Source: a virus. From it: 64,000 bases of DNA. The stretch is from IMG/VR virus record IMGVR_UViG_3300027816_000087, positions 25,073 through 89,072 of that record; one strand, written 5' to 3'. The notes beneath the pieces are model-generated. The model saw nothing but the letters and a program-made list of their open reading frames with translations. It was not told the DNA's origin and ran no database searches. The position numbers were made by a program, and so were the translations under genes. Shown here in pieces: positions 1 through 10,400 of the stretch; within the stretch, counting starts at the first letter, position 1, and the number at the start of each line of letters is the position of its first letter.

Positions 1-201
1 CTTAAAAAGCATAATGATGGTAGAGAGATACAAGTTGAAGCAGGACAATGGATGCAAACAGTTATAAATCAATTGGATGAGTCTATTCCTTTCTCAAGTT
101 ATGACATTAATATTAAATATTATTTGGAAGAAATCTATAAACAGATTGAACAAATAGAAAAAGAAAGTGTCAAAGAATATACACAACTAACATTGTTTTA
201 A
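1..201 (+). CDS. 3' end of an unidentified gene with C-terminal clamp-binding-like peptide
   Basis: An open frame enters from the left edge and ends at TAA 199-201, leaving 66 residues. The visible part is charged and probably helical, and the last residues are QLTLF. That matches the bacterial sliding-clamp-binding consensus QL(S/D)LF, which is typically found at the extreme C-terminus of DNA polymerases and repair proteins. With the nucleotide kinase one base downstream, a replication or repair role is plausible; the end of a phage DNA polymerase is one possibility. The body of the protein lies outside the window, so no family can be assigned. Confidence 0.6.
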   Translation, partial: LKKHNDGREIQVEAGQWMQTVINQLDESIPFSSYDINIKYYLEEIYKQIEQIEKESVKEYTQLTLF

Positions 202-202
202 T

Positions 203-835
203 ATGGCATTAATTGGACTTTCAGGTTATAGTGGATCAGGTAAAGATACCTTTGGTCGTCTCATACAATACCACATTGCTAAAAATACTAAAGATATTAG
301 CACGATTGATGTAATTAGCAATTACATGGAAAATCAGTGGTGGTTAGAAGAAAAATCAGAATGGGAAATAAAAAAGTTTGCAGGGAAGCTAAAAGAAATA
401 GCTTCCTTGCTCACTGGTATCCCAGTGTATAAGTTTGAAGATCAAGAATATAAAAACACTTATCTAGGTGATGAATGGCGTATCCATGGTCTACCTATGA
501 AGGTGAGAGAGTTTTTACAATATCTTGGTACAAATGCACTTAGAGAATGTCTTCACCAAAACACATGGGTTAATGCTTTATTTGCAGACTATAAAGAAAG
601 TGACAATTGGATTATTACAGATGTTAGATTTCCTAATGAAGCCAAGGCTATTAAAGATAGAGGTGGTTTAATGATTAGAATTGATCGACCTTTTGTTAAA
701 CCTATTAATAGTCATCAATCAGAAACAGCACTTGATAATTGGAATTTTGATTATAAAGTGGCAAATGTTTCTGATCTTATATCATTATCATTTACAGTTG
801 AAACTATTTTACAAGAACAAAAACTAATATTATGA
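203..835 (+). CDS. Deoxynucleoside monophosphate kinase
   Basis: The 210-residue product is a cytoplasmic P-loop kinase of the T4 gp1-like phage dNMP kinase type, which phosphorylates dNMPs to dNDPs for phage DNA synthesis. The Walker A loop is at residues 8-16 (GYSGSGKDT). A later 'ITDVRFPNEA' block is the typical strand-plus-loop of this family, in which the kinase senses the base and closes a lid. Its length is normal for the family. It starts one base after the upstream stop codon and its own stop overlaps the next ATG (ATGA-type overlap at 832), so it belongs to a tightly packed + strand operon. Family assignment is good; substrate preference cannot be read from the sequence. Confidence 0.85.
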   Translation: MALIGLSGYSGSGKDTFGRLIQYHIAKNTKDISTIDVISNYMENQWWLEEKSEWEIKKFAGKLKEIASLLTGIPVYKFEDQEYKNTYLGDEWRIHGLPMKVREFLQYLGTNALRECLHQNTWVNALFADYKESDNWIITDVRFPNEAKAIKDRGGLMIRIDRPFVKPINSHQSETALDNWNFDYKVANVSDLISLSFTVETILQEQKLIL

Positions 836-1590
836 TTTTTAAAATTAATTTTCAAAGCGTTATCATCGCTGCTCTTTTAGTAATTCTTTTTATGATGCTA
901 TTAGATAAATGTAGTTCTGAAGAAGAATTTAGAACATTAAAAATGAAATACGATGAAGACATTACACGTATCAAAGATAGCTTAGGTAATGTTATCACTG
1001 TTAAAGATGCTGAAATTGTTCAGAATCAAGAAAGTATGAAAGATTTAAGAGCTCGCTTGTTTGAAACAACAGAAAAGTATAACAAGAAAGTAAAAGAGGT
1101 ACAAGCTCTTATAGGACAAGAAACAGAAGTTGTTATTAAAGAAGTACCAGTTCCCTATGTAGATAGTGCTAAAATGAAAAAGTGGGCAGATAGTATCGCT
1201 ATTAAATGCGCTGAAGTAATTAAATATTATGAAGACAGCACTATTAGAATTGGTGCAAAAGCTAAAGACTCCACAGCTTATTACAAAATAGATGCCATAG
1301 TTGAAAAGAAAGGAATTAAAATGAATGAAATCAAATTCATTGATTCTCAGTATGTAGCAATTACAAAGATGAAAGGAGGCATCTTAAAAAGAAACACTAA
1401 AGGAAAATTTCGATTATATGTCCCTCCAACCACTAGAGTGGAGATTAAGCATACGAATCCCCATTTCCAAAATACAGGTGTTAATTCATTTATCTTTGAG
1501 AAGAAGACTAATCGTGGATATGGAGCTGGTATATTACATGGAGCTATAGGAGGACTTGTGTTTGGTTTACTATTAACATTATCCCCATGA
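832..1590 (+). CDS. Membrane-anchored coiled-coil protein, spanin-like candidate
   Basis: The 252-residue protein has one hydrophobic segment at each end. Residues about 8-26 form a transmembrane helix followed directly by a Cys (DKCSS). Residues about 32-100 are heptad-like and charged, consistent with a coiled coil. A Gly-rich hydrophobic stretch closes the C-terminus (about 232-250). A membrane anchor plus a periplasmic coiled coil is the architecture of phage i-spanin or lysis-accessory proteins, and similar proteins occur in Bacteroidota phages. The gene overlaps both neighbours by four bases. No holin or endolysin is adjacent in the window, so the lysis role is inference only; a structural membrane protein is the alternative. 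Confidence 0.45.
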   Translation: MIFKINFQSVIIAALLVILFMMLLDKCSSEEEFRTLKMKYDEDITRIKDSLGNVITVKDAEIVQNQESMKDLRARLFETTEKYNKKVKEVQALIGQETEVVIKEVPVPYVDSAKMKKWADSIAIKCAEVIKYYEDSTIRIGAKAKDSTAYYKIDAIVEKKGIKMNEIKFIDSQYVAITKMKGGILKRNTKGKFRLYVPPTTRVEIKHTNPHFQNTGVNSFIFEKKTNRGYGAGILHGAIGGLVFGLLLTLSP

Positions 1591-2444
1591 AGATAATACA
1601 TCAAAAAACAAAAACCCTTACAACAAAAGATAATGGGAGAAGCTCAGATGCAGTTTCTCCCAATTTTATCTATGGTTGTTTAGGAGGCTGCATGAACAGT
1701 TATTGTTATGTAGGTAGATACAATCACGATAAGGTGTATATAAATGAGAACTATGGTCAAATACTACAATCTATACATAACTGGGTAAAAGATAAACCTT
1801 GGCCTAAAACTCCTAATCAAGTAGATGATAAGTATTATGTCATAGACATAGGATGTAGTACAGATGTGGCTCTTATGAGTAAGCACTATGACTGGCAGGA
1901 AAATGTATTTCAGTTTTTTAATAATACAGATAGAGTAAAAAGTACATTTGCCACTAAGTATCCTAGTATGTTCCACCCTGAAACATATGACTTAGCCCCA
2001 GGTAAGCATAGAATTAGAGTGAGCTTAATGCCTCAGAAGTATAGTAATGTACTAGAACCTAACACAGATCTTATATCTGATCGCATACAATCTATCCCTA
2101 GACTACAGAAATATATGGAAGTGCATATAAATTTCAGTCCTATTATTTATGAAGAAGGGTGGTTAGATGAGTATAGGAAGCTTTTTGAAGAAATAAAAAG
2201 TTATGGTATACAAAACATAAAATGTGAATGTATATTCTTAACACATAATGTATTTCAACACGAACGTAATGCTCCACAAGTGAGAGATCTACTATGGAAA
2301 CCTGATATACAAGAAGCTAAAGACTCACAATACGCACCAGATAATATACGTTATCGTTATGATCTAAAGAGAGAGATGATAAAAGACTTCACTAAACTGT
2401 ATAGTGAATACTTTAATCCATCTCAGATTAGATATATTTTTTAA
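1587..2444 (+). CDS. Radical-SAM-like protein (spore photoproduct lyase-related?) with CX3CX4C cysteines
   Basis: The 285-residue product opens with a segment 'SPNFIYGCLGGCMNSYCYVGRYN', read here in two pieces: 'SPNFIYGCLGGC' then 'MNSYCYVGRYN'. This resembles the N-terminal 4Fe-4S site of radical SAM enzymes such as spore photoproduct lyase, where the motif is CX3CX2C followed by an aromatic residue. Here the spacing is CX3CX4C. A 'DIGCSTDVALMSKHYDW' block follows at about residues 88-104. The C-terminal half has strand-helix alternation compatible with the rest of a (partial) TIM barrel. A DNA-repair or nucleotide-modification role would fit the neighbouring dNMP kinase, but the reaction cannot be assigned. 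Confidence 0.55.
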   Translation: MKIIHQKTKTLTTKDNGRSSDAVSPNFIYGCLGGCMNSYCYVGRYNHDKVYINENYGQILQSIHNWVKDKPWPKTPNQVDDKYYVIDIGCSTDVALMSKHYDWQENVFQFFNNTDRVKSTFATKYPSMFHPETYDLAPGKHRIRVSLMPQKYSNVLEPNTDLISDRIQSIPRLQKYMEVHINFSPIIYEEGWLDEYRKLFEEIKSYGIQNIKCECIFLTHNVFQHERNAPQVRDLLWKPDIQEAKDSQYAPDNIRYRYDLKREMIKDFTKLYSEYFNPSQIRYIF

Positions 2445-2462
2445 ACTTTAAAACTAAATATT

Positions 2463-2630
2463 ATGACAAAGAACAAATTTCAAATACATTTTCTTCCTAT
2501 TAATCATATGCTTATAGGATTTAGCTATCAAGAAGGAACATCAGGAGATAATGAATCAGAACAAGTTGAAGAATTTTCAATTGGTTTTGGCTTAATATCA
2601 TTTTCTTTATATAGAATACACAAAGTATAA
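2463..2630 (+). CDS. Small hypothetical protein (55 codons)
   Basis: An ATG at 2463 opens a 55-codon frame ending in TAA at 2628-2630, just before the bidirectional terminator and 18 bases after the upstream gene. The product starts MTKNKFQIHFLP and ends in a hydrophobic beta-rich segment (FSIGFGLISFSLYRIHKV). Position, strand and codon usage fit the + strand operon, so it is probably a real small gene. It has no recognisable domain. Its stop codon touches the terminator stem. Confidence 0.5.
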   Translation: MTKNKFQIHFLPINHMLIGFSYQEGTSGDNESEQVEEFSIGFGLISFSLYRIHKV

Positions 2631-2662
2631 AAAAAGGGGAATTAACTTTCCCCCTTTTTTTA
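2629..2662. terminator. Bidirectional intrinsic terminator between convergent operons
   Basis: The left arm is A7-GGGGA (2629-2640) and the right arm is TCCCCC-T7 (2649-2661), around an 8-base loop. The stem carries an A-run on one side and a T-run on the other, so it can terminate transcription from both directions. It lies exactly where the + strand block and the - strand block converge, and it overlaps both flanking stop codons. Confidence 0.8.
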
Positions 2663-5600
2663 TAACTTAAGCCCCATGCTTTTTCGAAAGTCTTCATTAA
2701 ACAATCCTATTATATCTTGAACAGGTCTTACAATAGGAATCATTTTATTAAAATATTTCATTGGATGCGACTCATCAACAAGTTTTTCATTTTTAGTTCC
2801 AAGTCCCCAAAGTTCTGTAATTATATTTTCAAAAAAGTTTCCTATATCAGTAAGTAAACCCATAACTGGAATAGGACTTTTAATTAGTTCTCTAAACTCT
2901 GTAGGATTATAGAAAAATGCCACCTCATTAAACCATTTATCCACTGCTTTAGCAAAACCTTTTCTAATACTTTTTGCATCTTCATCTTCATTATCTGGAC
3001 CACTTCTCGCCCACATTAATAAACTAAAGAATGCAAGCAATATTAGTAACTCACGCATCATTGATCTAAGATTACCAATATACATATCAACAAACTCAGC
3101 CTCAGACATTCTATCTTTAAAGTTTAAGTCCCCTTGCTCAGCTTTTCTTATAAGCATCTCTTGATATCTTGCTTTTGCTCTTTCAATTGTATTAGTTCCA
3201 AACCCTGTTACAAGCTCACCAACAAGAGGTAAAAACTTTTCTGATATTAAATGTTTAAAGAATATACGTGCCTTACCATAATTGTATGTTTCTAAATCTG
3301 TATCATAAGCTAAATCACCAAATCTTTCAATTACAAGACCAGGAATCCATGATCTAAATTGCATTATTACTTGACCTAACATTGTAGTTCTAACTAAATT
3401 AATATCTTCAGTTGTTGAGTTACCTAATATTAATTTATTTACTTTCTTTATTTTATTTCTAAACTCAATAAATGTATCACTTTTTCTATCAACACCTTCT
3501 ATTTCAAGCTTATCATTTACCACTTTACTTTTAGCATACAAAGAATTATTTTTTGTATATTCTTCTATTTCATCTTGAACTTTTTTCATTAACGCTTTGC
3601 GTTCTTGAGAAGGAAGATTGTATATATTATTATAGTTATTTTTAGCTTTTACATATTCACGTATAGAAACTATTTCTCCTTTTTCATCAACCATGTGAGA
3701 CCTATACATAGCTACTGATACAGGGTATGTAACAATTTTATCACCTGCTCTTTGAATTAAAAAGAATTTATCTGCTGTCCATTTTTGAAGAACACCACTA
3801 ACAGAAAGTTGATTACTTTTTAAAAAAGATTGATCTTCAAGATCTATACCTGCATAATCTATGAATGCCCATGCTTTTTCATCTTTTGATGTTAAAGCGT
3901 ATTGTCCAAATCCCCAATCACCATCACCAAAATAAATATTCTTTTTAGCAATAAATGATGCATTCACTGTACCCCCCACTAAGTTAGCTGTTCCTGATAT
4001 AGGATTAAAAGCAAGTGTTTTAATTGAAAAATATCTTAATACAGCTTGTAATGATTTAGTTGCTGATATTTCTTTTCCAGCAATTTTAAATGTAAAGTCA
4101 GCTCCTGCATCCATTTTTTGACCATATACATAAAAGTTTACAAATTTTTCTAATACTTCATAGTTAATTTTATTATTTTTTACAGGTTCACCACCTTGTT
4201 TAACCTTACCCCATTGATTTGTTTGTAAAACATCTTTATTCTTTTCAATGTATAATATCAAGTTAGCACTATCTTCTATAGAACTCATTGCTTTATAGTT
4301 AGATGTATGTGTTCCCCATATACTAAACACTTTAAATAAATCAAAGCTTTTATCTGCACCAAGTTCATATGTATAATAAACAGGTATTTTTTTAATTTGT
4401 TGCCCGTTAATATCTAGTTGACCAAATTCTTGAGCTGAGTCAACTGTAAGTGATTGTAAAAAAGATTGCATATTAAAAGCTTTTCCCATATCACCAAGAA
4501 CAGCAGATTCCATTTTAGTTCTAATAATAGAAGGAATAAAACCAAACTCATAATCAATCATGCCTGCTTTTTCAGAATCTCTTAACATTTGTTGAAACTC
4601 ATCATATACAGCTTTAAGAGGAGCATTCTCAGCTTTGTTTAAATCCTTATATTTATCACTCCACCAAATATCTTTTGGCTTTAAAAAATTTCCTTTAGGG
4701 AGTAGTGCAGCAACATTAGACTTTTCACCATTATGAAGCTCAACCCATTTGATAATAGCAGCATCTTTCTTTTCTCTATCTAGTTTAGGATCAGCACTAT
4801 ATGTTGTTCCTTCTACTAATTCTTTATATCTTTTAAATGCTTTTAAATATCCTTCTGAATCAAAAACAGTATTAGCTCTAATCCAAGCAAAGTCTCCTTT
4901 TTTAATAGCTTGATTTTTTAATCTAATGAACTCATCGCTATATATCTTTAAGAAGTCACCCGTTTTTTTACCTTCTGCATCAATATCAAGTATACCATCA
5001 AATATATTACTAATTGATATACCTTTTGCAGATGCCCATTTTTCTAAATTAGTTTTTAATTCAGCAAGTTTTGTGTTTGTTTCTTCTATTTCTAAATCTC
5101 TAGTTTGAAATGCTTTGTTACGAATTTTATAAAACACTTGAGCTGCTGCTGTTTCTAATTGTGAAAGAGCCCTAAAATTACGTTTTAATAAATCCATCAC
5201 ACGCTCAGGATTTAACAATCCTTTTACACCATTCTTTTTGGCTTCAGCATCACCAAGTTCTCTAGCTCTTTCATTAAGTAAAAAAACTAAATCTTTAGCG
5301 TTTAAGCTCATTGTTTTAAAATCATCTTGTATTTTCTCAAGTTTTCTTTTTTCAGAAGCATCTTGTTCATTTGCAATTTCATTTTTTAATTTTTTAAGAA
5401 GATCTCTTAAATAAACAGAGCTTTCAGAATATACATTAATAATATCTCTTGCTTCTAATATTTCTGATATGCCAATATCGTTATTGTCATACTTGTCAAA
5501 GTATTTATTTATTTCAATTAATCCACTATCCACAAAGTTTTTTAAATCCTTCTTAACTTGAAGTGTTCTAATTGTCTTTTTTAATTTGTTTAATTCAATA

Positions 5601-7498
5601 CTCTTTTTATCTTTTTCTTTAGATGATTTATTTGCTAATGTTTCATAAATAATATAAAGTCTTCTGATAAACTCATCTAATTTTTCATCGCCTGTTGATT
5701 CTGCTTTTGCAACAACAGGAAGCAAGTATTCTTTATTTTCAGGAATAAGCGCAGGATCTAATGGTCCAATTTCTATATTTTTAAGATTTTGAGGAACCCA
5801 ACCTCCTGACACTTTACCCATTTTAAATTCTGTACGAATTGGAATTGCTCTTATTTTGTTAAACTGTGTTATTCCAAATTGTTGTTCTATAGCTTGTTTA
5901 TATTCATCAAGCTGTAATCTATATGCAGGTTCTTTAAACCATTTTAATTCTGTTTCACCATCTCTAATTTCTTGAGATTTCCAATCATATATATCAGCTG
6001 AACCATCGTTTAAAAATACAAGTAAGTCAACAGTTCCAGGTAAGTTCTTCTTTGAATTATATATTCTTGCTTCAAACATAAATCTAGTACCTGGAGGATA
6101 TGATCTAATTAATGCTTTTATATATCCATCTAACTTTCTTTCCACTTCAGCATTAACATCTAACTTATCACCAGGAATTGCTGATGCACGTACTAATCCT
6201 GTAGCAGGATCAACATATCTATTTCCTATTTTTTCTATGTCTTTGTGTAATCCTATACCATACTCGGCTTTTAAATCATCTATAACTTTTTGAACATCAG
6301 ATCTTTTATCTGTAGGAAACATTTTCTTATACCATGGCTTCACTACATTTTCATTAACACTTCTTGGTGTACCATCTGCATCTACAATTGGTTTACCATC
6401 TTCCATGTAAATATGTTTCTTCTTACCTGTCTTAGGATCAATATCATCATCTAATGTTATTTTATTACGCAATGCCATAGCTTTATTAAAGTTAGCTTCA
6501 GCTGCATTACTCATTTGTAGATATTGCTCTTCACTTCTAAATTCTAAATTTAAATCACTAACATCTGCTTCCATTATTTTTTGAGCAGCTACTTTAAAAG
6601 GATTGTCTAATTTTTCGTTTATCTTTTCTCCTCTATTAAACATCTTTAACAAAGCTACCCACACTTTCTTCCACCAAGATTTTGCTGCTTCTACTCTTTT
6701 AGTAGTTTCTTGTTCATCAAATTTTTCTATAACATGCTGAGCAATAAGTTTACCTATTGCTTCTTTCTTAAGTTTGTCAAAGTTTATTGTACCATCTGAG
6801 TTTCTATATAACTTGCTGTTTTTATATTTCTCTACTGTTTCTGTATATAAAGCATAAGACGTAATCTTAGAATACATGTCCTTGTACAAAGGATGATTCT
6901 CTCCAAGCATCTCTACAAAGAAGTGAGCAGCTTCTTCAGGAAGTGTGGTGATATCTGCTTCACCATTAACCACTTGAATGATCTTATTAAGCATGTCTGC
7001 TTTAGCTATAGCATCAAGCTTATTTCCTTCTCTGTCTCTTATTTCATCTAATGATTGTACAGATACTCCTATACTTGCAAGAAATTTATTAATCTTAGAA
7101 TTTAGTTCTTGATTTGAAGGTCTTTCAGATGCTTTTTCTTTTTGAAAAAATTCACCCCTATCTTCTTCTGTATACATTCCTCTTTTTCTTTCTTCTTCTT
7201 GTAAAGCAGCAGCATCTCTAAGTAATTTATTTTGCTCATCTGTTTTATATTGTTCAAAATATACATTAACAAGCTTATCTGAGGGGTTAATGCTAAAAGA
7301 TCCTTTCTCACCTTCTTTTACTAGTATATCTTTAAAAGATTTATTTACTTCAGATATAGCTTTTGATGCTTTTGAAGGATTAGGAAAATACCCTGTATCA
7401 CCCATAACATCTGCACCTCTTTGTGCAAGCATGTTTCCAGCTTTATCAATTATATCTTTCTTAATATCTAATGAACACTTTGCCATAATTATCCGCAA
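2660..7498 (-). CDS. Giant internal-virion protein with PD-(D/E)XK nuclease domain
   Basis: This 1,612-residue product is the last gene of the virion-cargo series. Residues about 440-560 look like a RecB/Cas4-type PD-(D/E)XK nuclease: a glutamate in 'RFMFEARIY', then 'GTVDLLVFLNDGS' and 'ADIYDWKS', then 'YRLQLDEYKQAI'. These match the E, D, (D/E)XK and QxxxY motifs. Around residue 190-200, 'LPEEAAHFFVEML' is a helix often seen in large polyvalent phage proteins. Residues about 600-780 are charged and coiled-coil-like. A hydrophobic helix (MRELLILLAFFSLLMW) lies near residue 1,483. The first ATG overlaps the upstream gene by 10 bases; the ATG four codons later (7486) avoids the overlap and is an equally good start. 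Known crAss-like virions eject proteins encoded in this position, so an injected nuclease is the working model. Confidence 0.7.
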   Translation of the reverse strand: MRIIMAKCSLDIKKDIIDKAGNMLAQRGADVMGDTGYFPNPSKASKAISEVNKSFKDILVKEGEKGSFSINPSDKLVNVYFEQYKTDEQNKLLRDAAALQEEERKRGMYTEEDRGEFFQKEKASERPSNQELNSKINKFLASIGVSVQSLDEIRDREGNKLDAIAKADMLNKIIQVVNGEADITTLPEEAAHFFVEMLGENHPLYKDMYSKITSYALYTETVEKYKNSKLYRNSDGTINFDKLKKEAIGKLIAQHVIEKFDEQETTKRVEAAKSWWKKVWVALLKMFNRGEKINEKLDNPFKVAAQKIMEADVSDLNLEFRSEEQYLQMSNAAEANFNKAMALRNKITLDDDIDPKTGKKKHIYMEDGKPIVDADGTPRSVNENVVKPWYKKMFPTDKRSDVQKVIDDLKAEYGIGLHKDIEKIGNRYVDPATGLVRASAIPGDKLDVNAEVERKLDGYIKALIRSYPPGTRFMFEARIYNSKKNLPGTVDLLVFLNDGSADIYDWKSQEIRDGETELKWFKEPAYRLQLDEYKQAIEQQFGITQFNKIRAIPIRTEFKMGKVSGGWVPQNLKNIEIGPLDPALIPENKEYLLPVVAKAESTGDEKLDEFIRRLYIIYETLANKSSKEKDKKSIELNKLKKTIRTLQVKKDLKNFVDSGLIEINKYFDKYDNNDIGISEILEARDIINVYSESSVYLRDLLKKLKNEIANEQDASEKRKLEKIQDDFKTMSLNAKDLVFLLNERARELGDAEAKKNGVKGLLNPERVMDLLKRNFRALSQLETAAAQVFYKIRNKAFQTRDLEIEETNTKLAELKTNLEKWASAKGISISNIFDGILDIDAEGKKTGDFLKIYSDEFIRLKNQAIKKGDFAWIRANTVFDSEGYLKAFKRYKELVEGTTYSADPKLDREKKDAAIIKWVELHNGEKSNVAALLPKGNFLKPKDIWWSDKYKDLNKAENAPLKAVYDEFQQMLRDSEKAGMIDYEFGFIPSIIRTKMESAVLGDMGKAFNMQSFLQSLTVDSAQEFGQLDINGQQIKKIPVYYTYELGADKSFDLFKVFSIWGTHTSNYKAMSSIEDSANLILYIEKNKDVLQTNQWGKVKQGGEPVKNNKINYEVLEKFVNFYVYGQKMDAGADFTFKIAGKEISATKSLQAVLRYFSIKTLAFNPISGTANLVGGTVNASFIAKKNIYFGDGDWGFGQYALTSKDEKAWAFIDYAGIDLEDQSFLKSNQLSVSGVLQKWTADKFFLIQRAGDKIVTYPVSVAMYRSHMVDEKGEIVSIREYVKAKNNYNNIYNLPSQERKALMKKVQDEIEEYTKNNSLYAKSKVVNDKLEIEGVDRKSDTFIEFRNKIKKVNKLILGNSTTEDINLVRTTMLGQVIMQFRSWIPGLVIERFGDLAYDTDLETYNYGKARIFFKHLISEKFLPLVGELVTGFGTNTIERAKARYQEMLIRKAEQGDLNFKDRMSEAEFVDMYIGNLRSMMRELLILLAFFSLLMWARSGPDNEDEDAKSIRKGFAKAVDKWFNEVAFFYNPTEFRELIKSPIPVMGLLTDIGNFFENIITELWGLGTKNEKLVDESHPMKYFNKMIPIVRPVQDIIGLFNEDFRKSMGLKL

Positions 7499-10400
7499 TT
7501 ATTTTGATTATTGTTATCAATTGATGGTAGTCCTTCAGGTTGGATTTTTGATGGTCCAGTTACAGCTTGTGTAGGTTGAACTAGTGTATTTTCTCCTAAA
7601 GTGTTAACAGAATTTGGTTTAATGTACGTTGTAGAATCTGGATTTAAAAAATCTTGTCTCCTGTTTTCATTAGGATTTACATTTGTAATAAATCTAACTT
7701 TTACACCAGCTTTAGTTCCAATTCTAGATTCTTTTTCATACTCTTCTTGTGATATAATTTTCCAAACATTATATTTATCATCTTGCACTTGTTCACCAAC
7801 TTTAAACTCTTTTATGGTTTTTTTACCACTTACAGGAGCTTGTGTAATACTAGACAACACTCTATCTAACTCTTGTCTCCAATTAGGATTAGCCATATTA
7901 ATTGTAGGAATTCCTTTTCTTCTAGCCATTTCAACAGCTTGTCCTGTACCACCCTTGGGTCTTAAAGGATTATCTGTTTCTTCTGCATAGAATAAAACAA
8001 AGTCTACTGTACTATCAAGATTTTTACCAAATATTTGATTGGTATTTCTAGCCATTAATTTTAACCCACCAGGTGTTAATCTATCTGGAGCAGGATGAAT
8101 TTCTTTAACAACAGCTTCAGAAATTTTAGAAACATTATTATCATAAGTTTCTAAAGATGTATTTCCATTTACTGTTCTTCTAATACCAGAAGGACCAAAT
8201 AATATTTTATTTTTTGACCCATCTGAGAATGCTTTATCAGCACCTTCTTCATCTAATCCAGTTTCTTTATCTTTAAAAGTAAATCCTGTTTGTAAAGTAT
8301 ATCCAATTGAGTCTAAATATTTTGAAGCTTCAGTCATTAATTTTAGAACATCTGTTGGAGTTTCTCTACTACCAATACCTGCATAAGTCATTGTTCTTGT
8401 AGAAGATCTTCCTGGAAGTTTATCAAACTCAGGTAGTCCACTCTCTATTGTTTCTAAACTAACTTGTTTTCTCCATGCCATAACTGCTTCATCATGCATT
8501 GATTCATTTACATCACCATTAACTGCAAATCTTGATGCTTCTGTTAATGGATTAGGAGTTGTCTCTACTAAATACATACCATTTCCTAATTTATTAATAG
8601 GACGATATTTAACCACTGACTTATCTAATGTAACATCACTTCCAGTTGTATCTGTTATTTTAATTCTTTCATATAAGTTAAGCTTAAATCTTTCATCAAA
8701 TGGTAATTTATCATTTTTCGTATCAACTCCATCAACAGGAACATACATTTTAATATACTGATTTCTAGCAATATTTCTATCACCTCTTATAACAAGCAGA
8801 CCATTTTGAAGGTATTTTGCAGAATACTTTTGTTTAGGAACTATTTTATTGTTCTTATAGTTATTCTGATGAAAAGTTTTCCACACTTGATCTACATTTA
8901 CAACATCTGGTGAATTAGCATAATTTTTAAATATATCTGCTGTTAATCCTGCATACAGATTAAGTGGTAACACTTTTGTAAATGTTACAGGACTAAGCTG
9001 CACACCAGATTGCAAGATAGCTAATCTAGCTAAATTATCAATAAATTCTTTTAATTCAAAATCACCAATCATCTCAGCTTGAGAATATAATATGTCAATA
9101 GACTCACTTATAACATTAACATCATAAGATGACATTTTATTATTAAACATCTTAATGTTATCTGTACTAAGTCTATTCTGATTAATCACTGGGAATAAGT
9201 TCTTAAGAGCTAAGCTATCAGGATACTTATCCTTCATCCTTTTAAGACGTTTAGCCAAAGACTCGTTTTTACCATCTGTAAATAAGTTGAAATATTGGTT
9301 AAGTCTTTCATTATTTCCAAATGGTGTATTCTGTAATATATATGCAATAAAGAAGTTTTGGTATCTATTAAGATATTCAGCTTTATCTTCATTGGTCATA
9401 AATATACCATCGTCATCAAGCTTTTCTAATATAGGCTCAAATGCAGGTAGAGATTTAGGATTAAGAACAACAAAGAATTTCTCAAACATATTACGCACAT
9501 CATCTTTAACTTCCTTCACCTTTCCTAAGAATGTTTTATCAAACACTCTATCTAATGAATCTTGTTTAATAAAATTATCATTAACAGCACGATTATATCT
9601 AGATTGTTGTAAATGACTCTCAACTATGTTTTTAGTTTTAGTTGTATCATAAGATATACCTCTAATAAAGTTTGATAATTTATCAGCTTGTGTTTTATAA
9701 TCAAGCATATCCATAAGAATAGCCACTTGCATTAAGTTCTGTTCTTTTGTAAGTGTTTTACTTGATATTGCTTCTGCTAATTGTTGAGGAGTATATTGTT
9801 TGAATTGTTGTTGAATACCTCTAAATAATGCTAATGTTTTATCTGGATATTGTGTTGTATCAATAACATTCCCAGTTCCTTGTGTGTAATAAAGAGAAGC
9901 TGCTTTAATTATCACTTCGTTAAAATATAAGGCCTCATCATTCACTTCATTAACAAATGTCTTATTAGCATCTCTATATTTAAAGTAATCATCTATAACA
10001 GGTTGATTAAACATCAATGCTATATTCTCTTGAGACACACCACGTTTTGTTAAATAAAACCACGTAGCAGCAGTTTCTAGATTAAGACGTATATCAAATA
10101 TAAATGGATCTTTTGCAGCATCCACTGATCCTGTAAGAGCTTCATTAAACAAGTCAAATATATACATTCCATCTTCATCTACTGTAAGATCTAGTTTATT
10201 TGTATTTGAGTTTGGAAGTTTAATTTTCACTTGTCTAGTAGTACCATCATAATCTTTATATGTACCTGTTAACTCCACCTCACCAATTTGACTCATTGTG
10301 TGTGATGTAATCTGCAATGCTGCTACACCCACCAATTGTTTTGATGTTACAAATGTTTCACGCGTTTCTGACATAGTAACCCATTCAGAAAGCTTAGTCA

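Noticed and set aside
1347-1976. Antisense frames (85 and 70 codons) opposite the + strand operon
   Set aside because: They are shadows of the real genes, without conserved features or room for expression signals.
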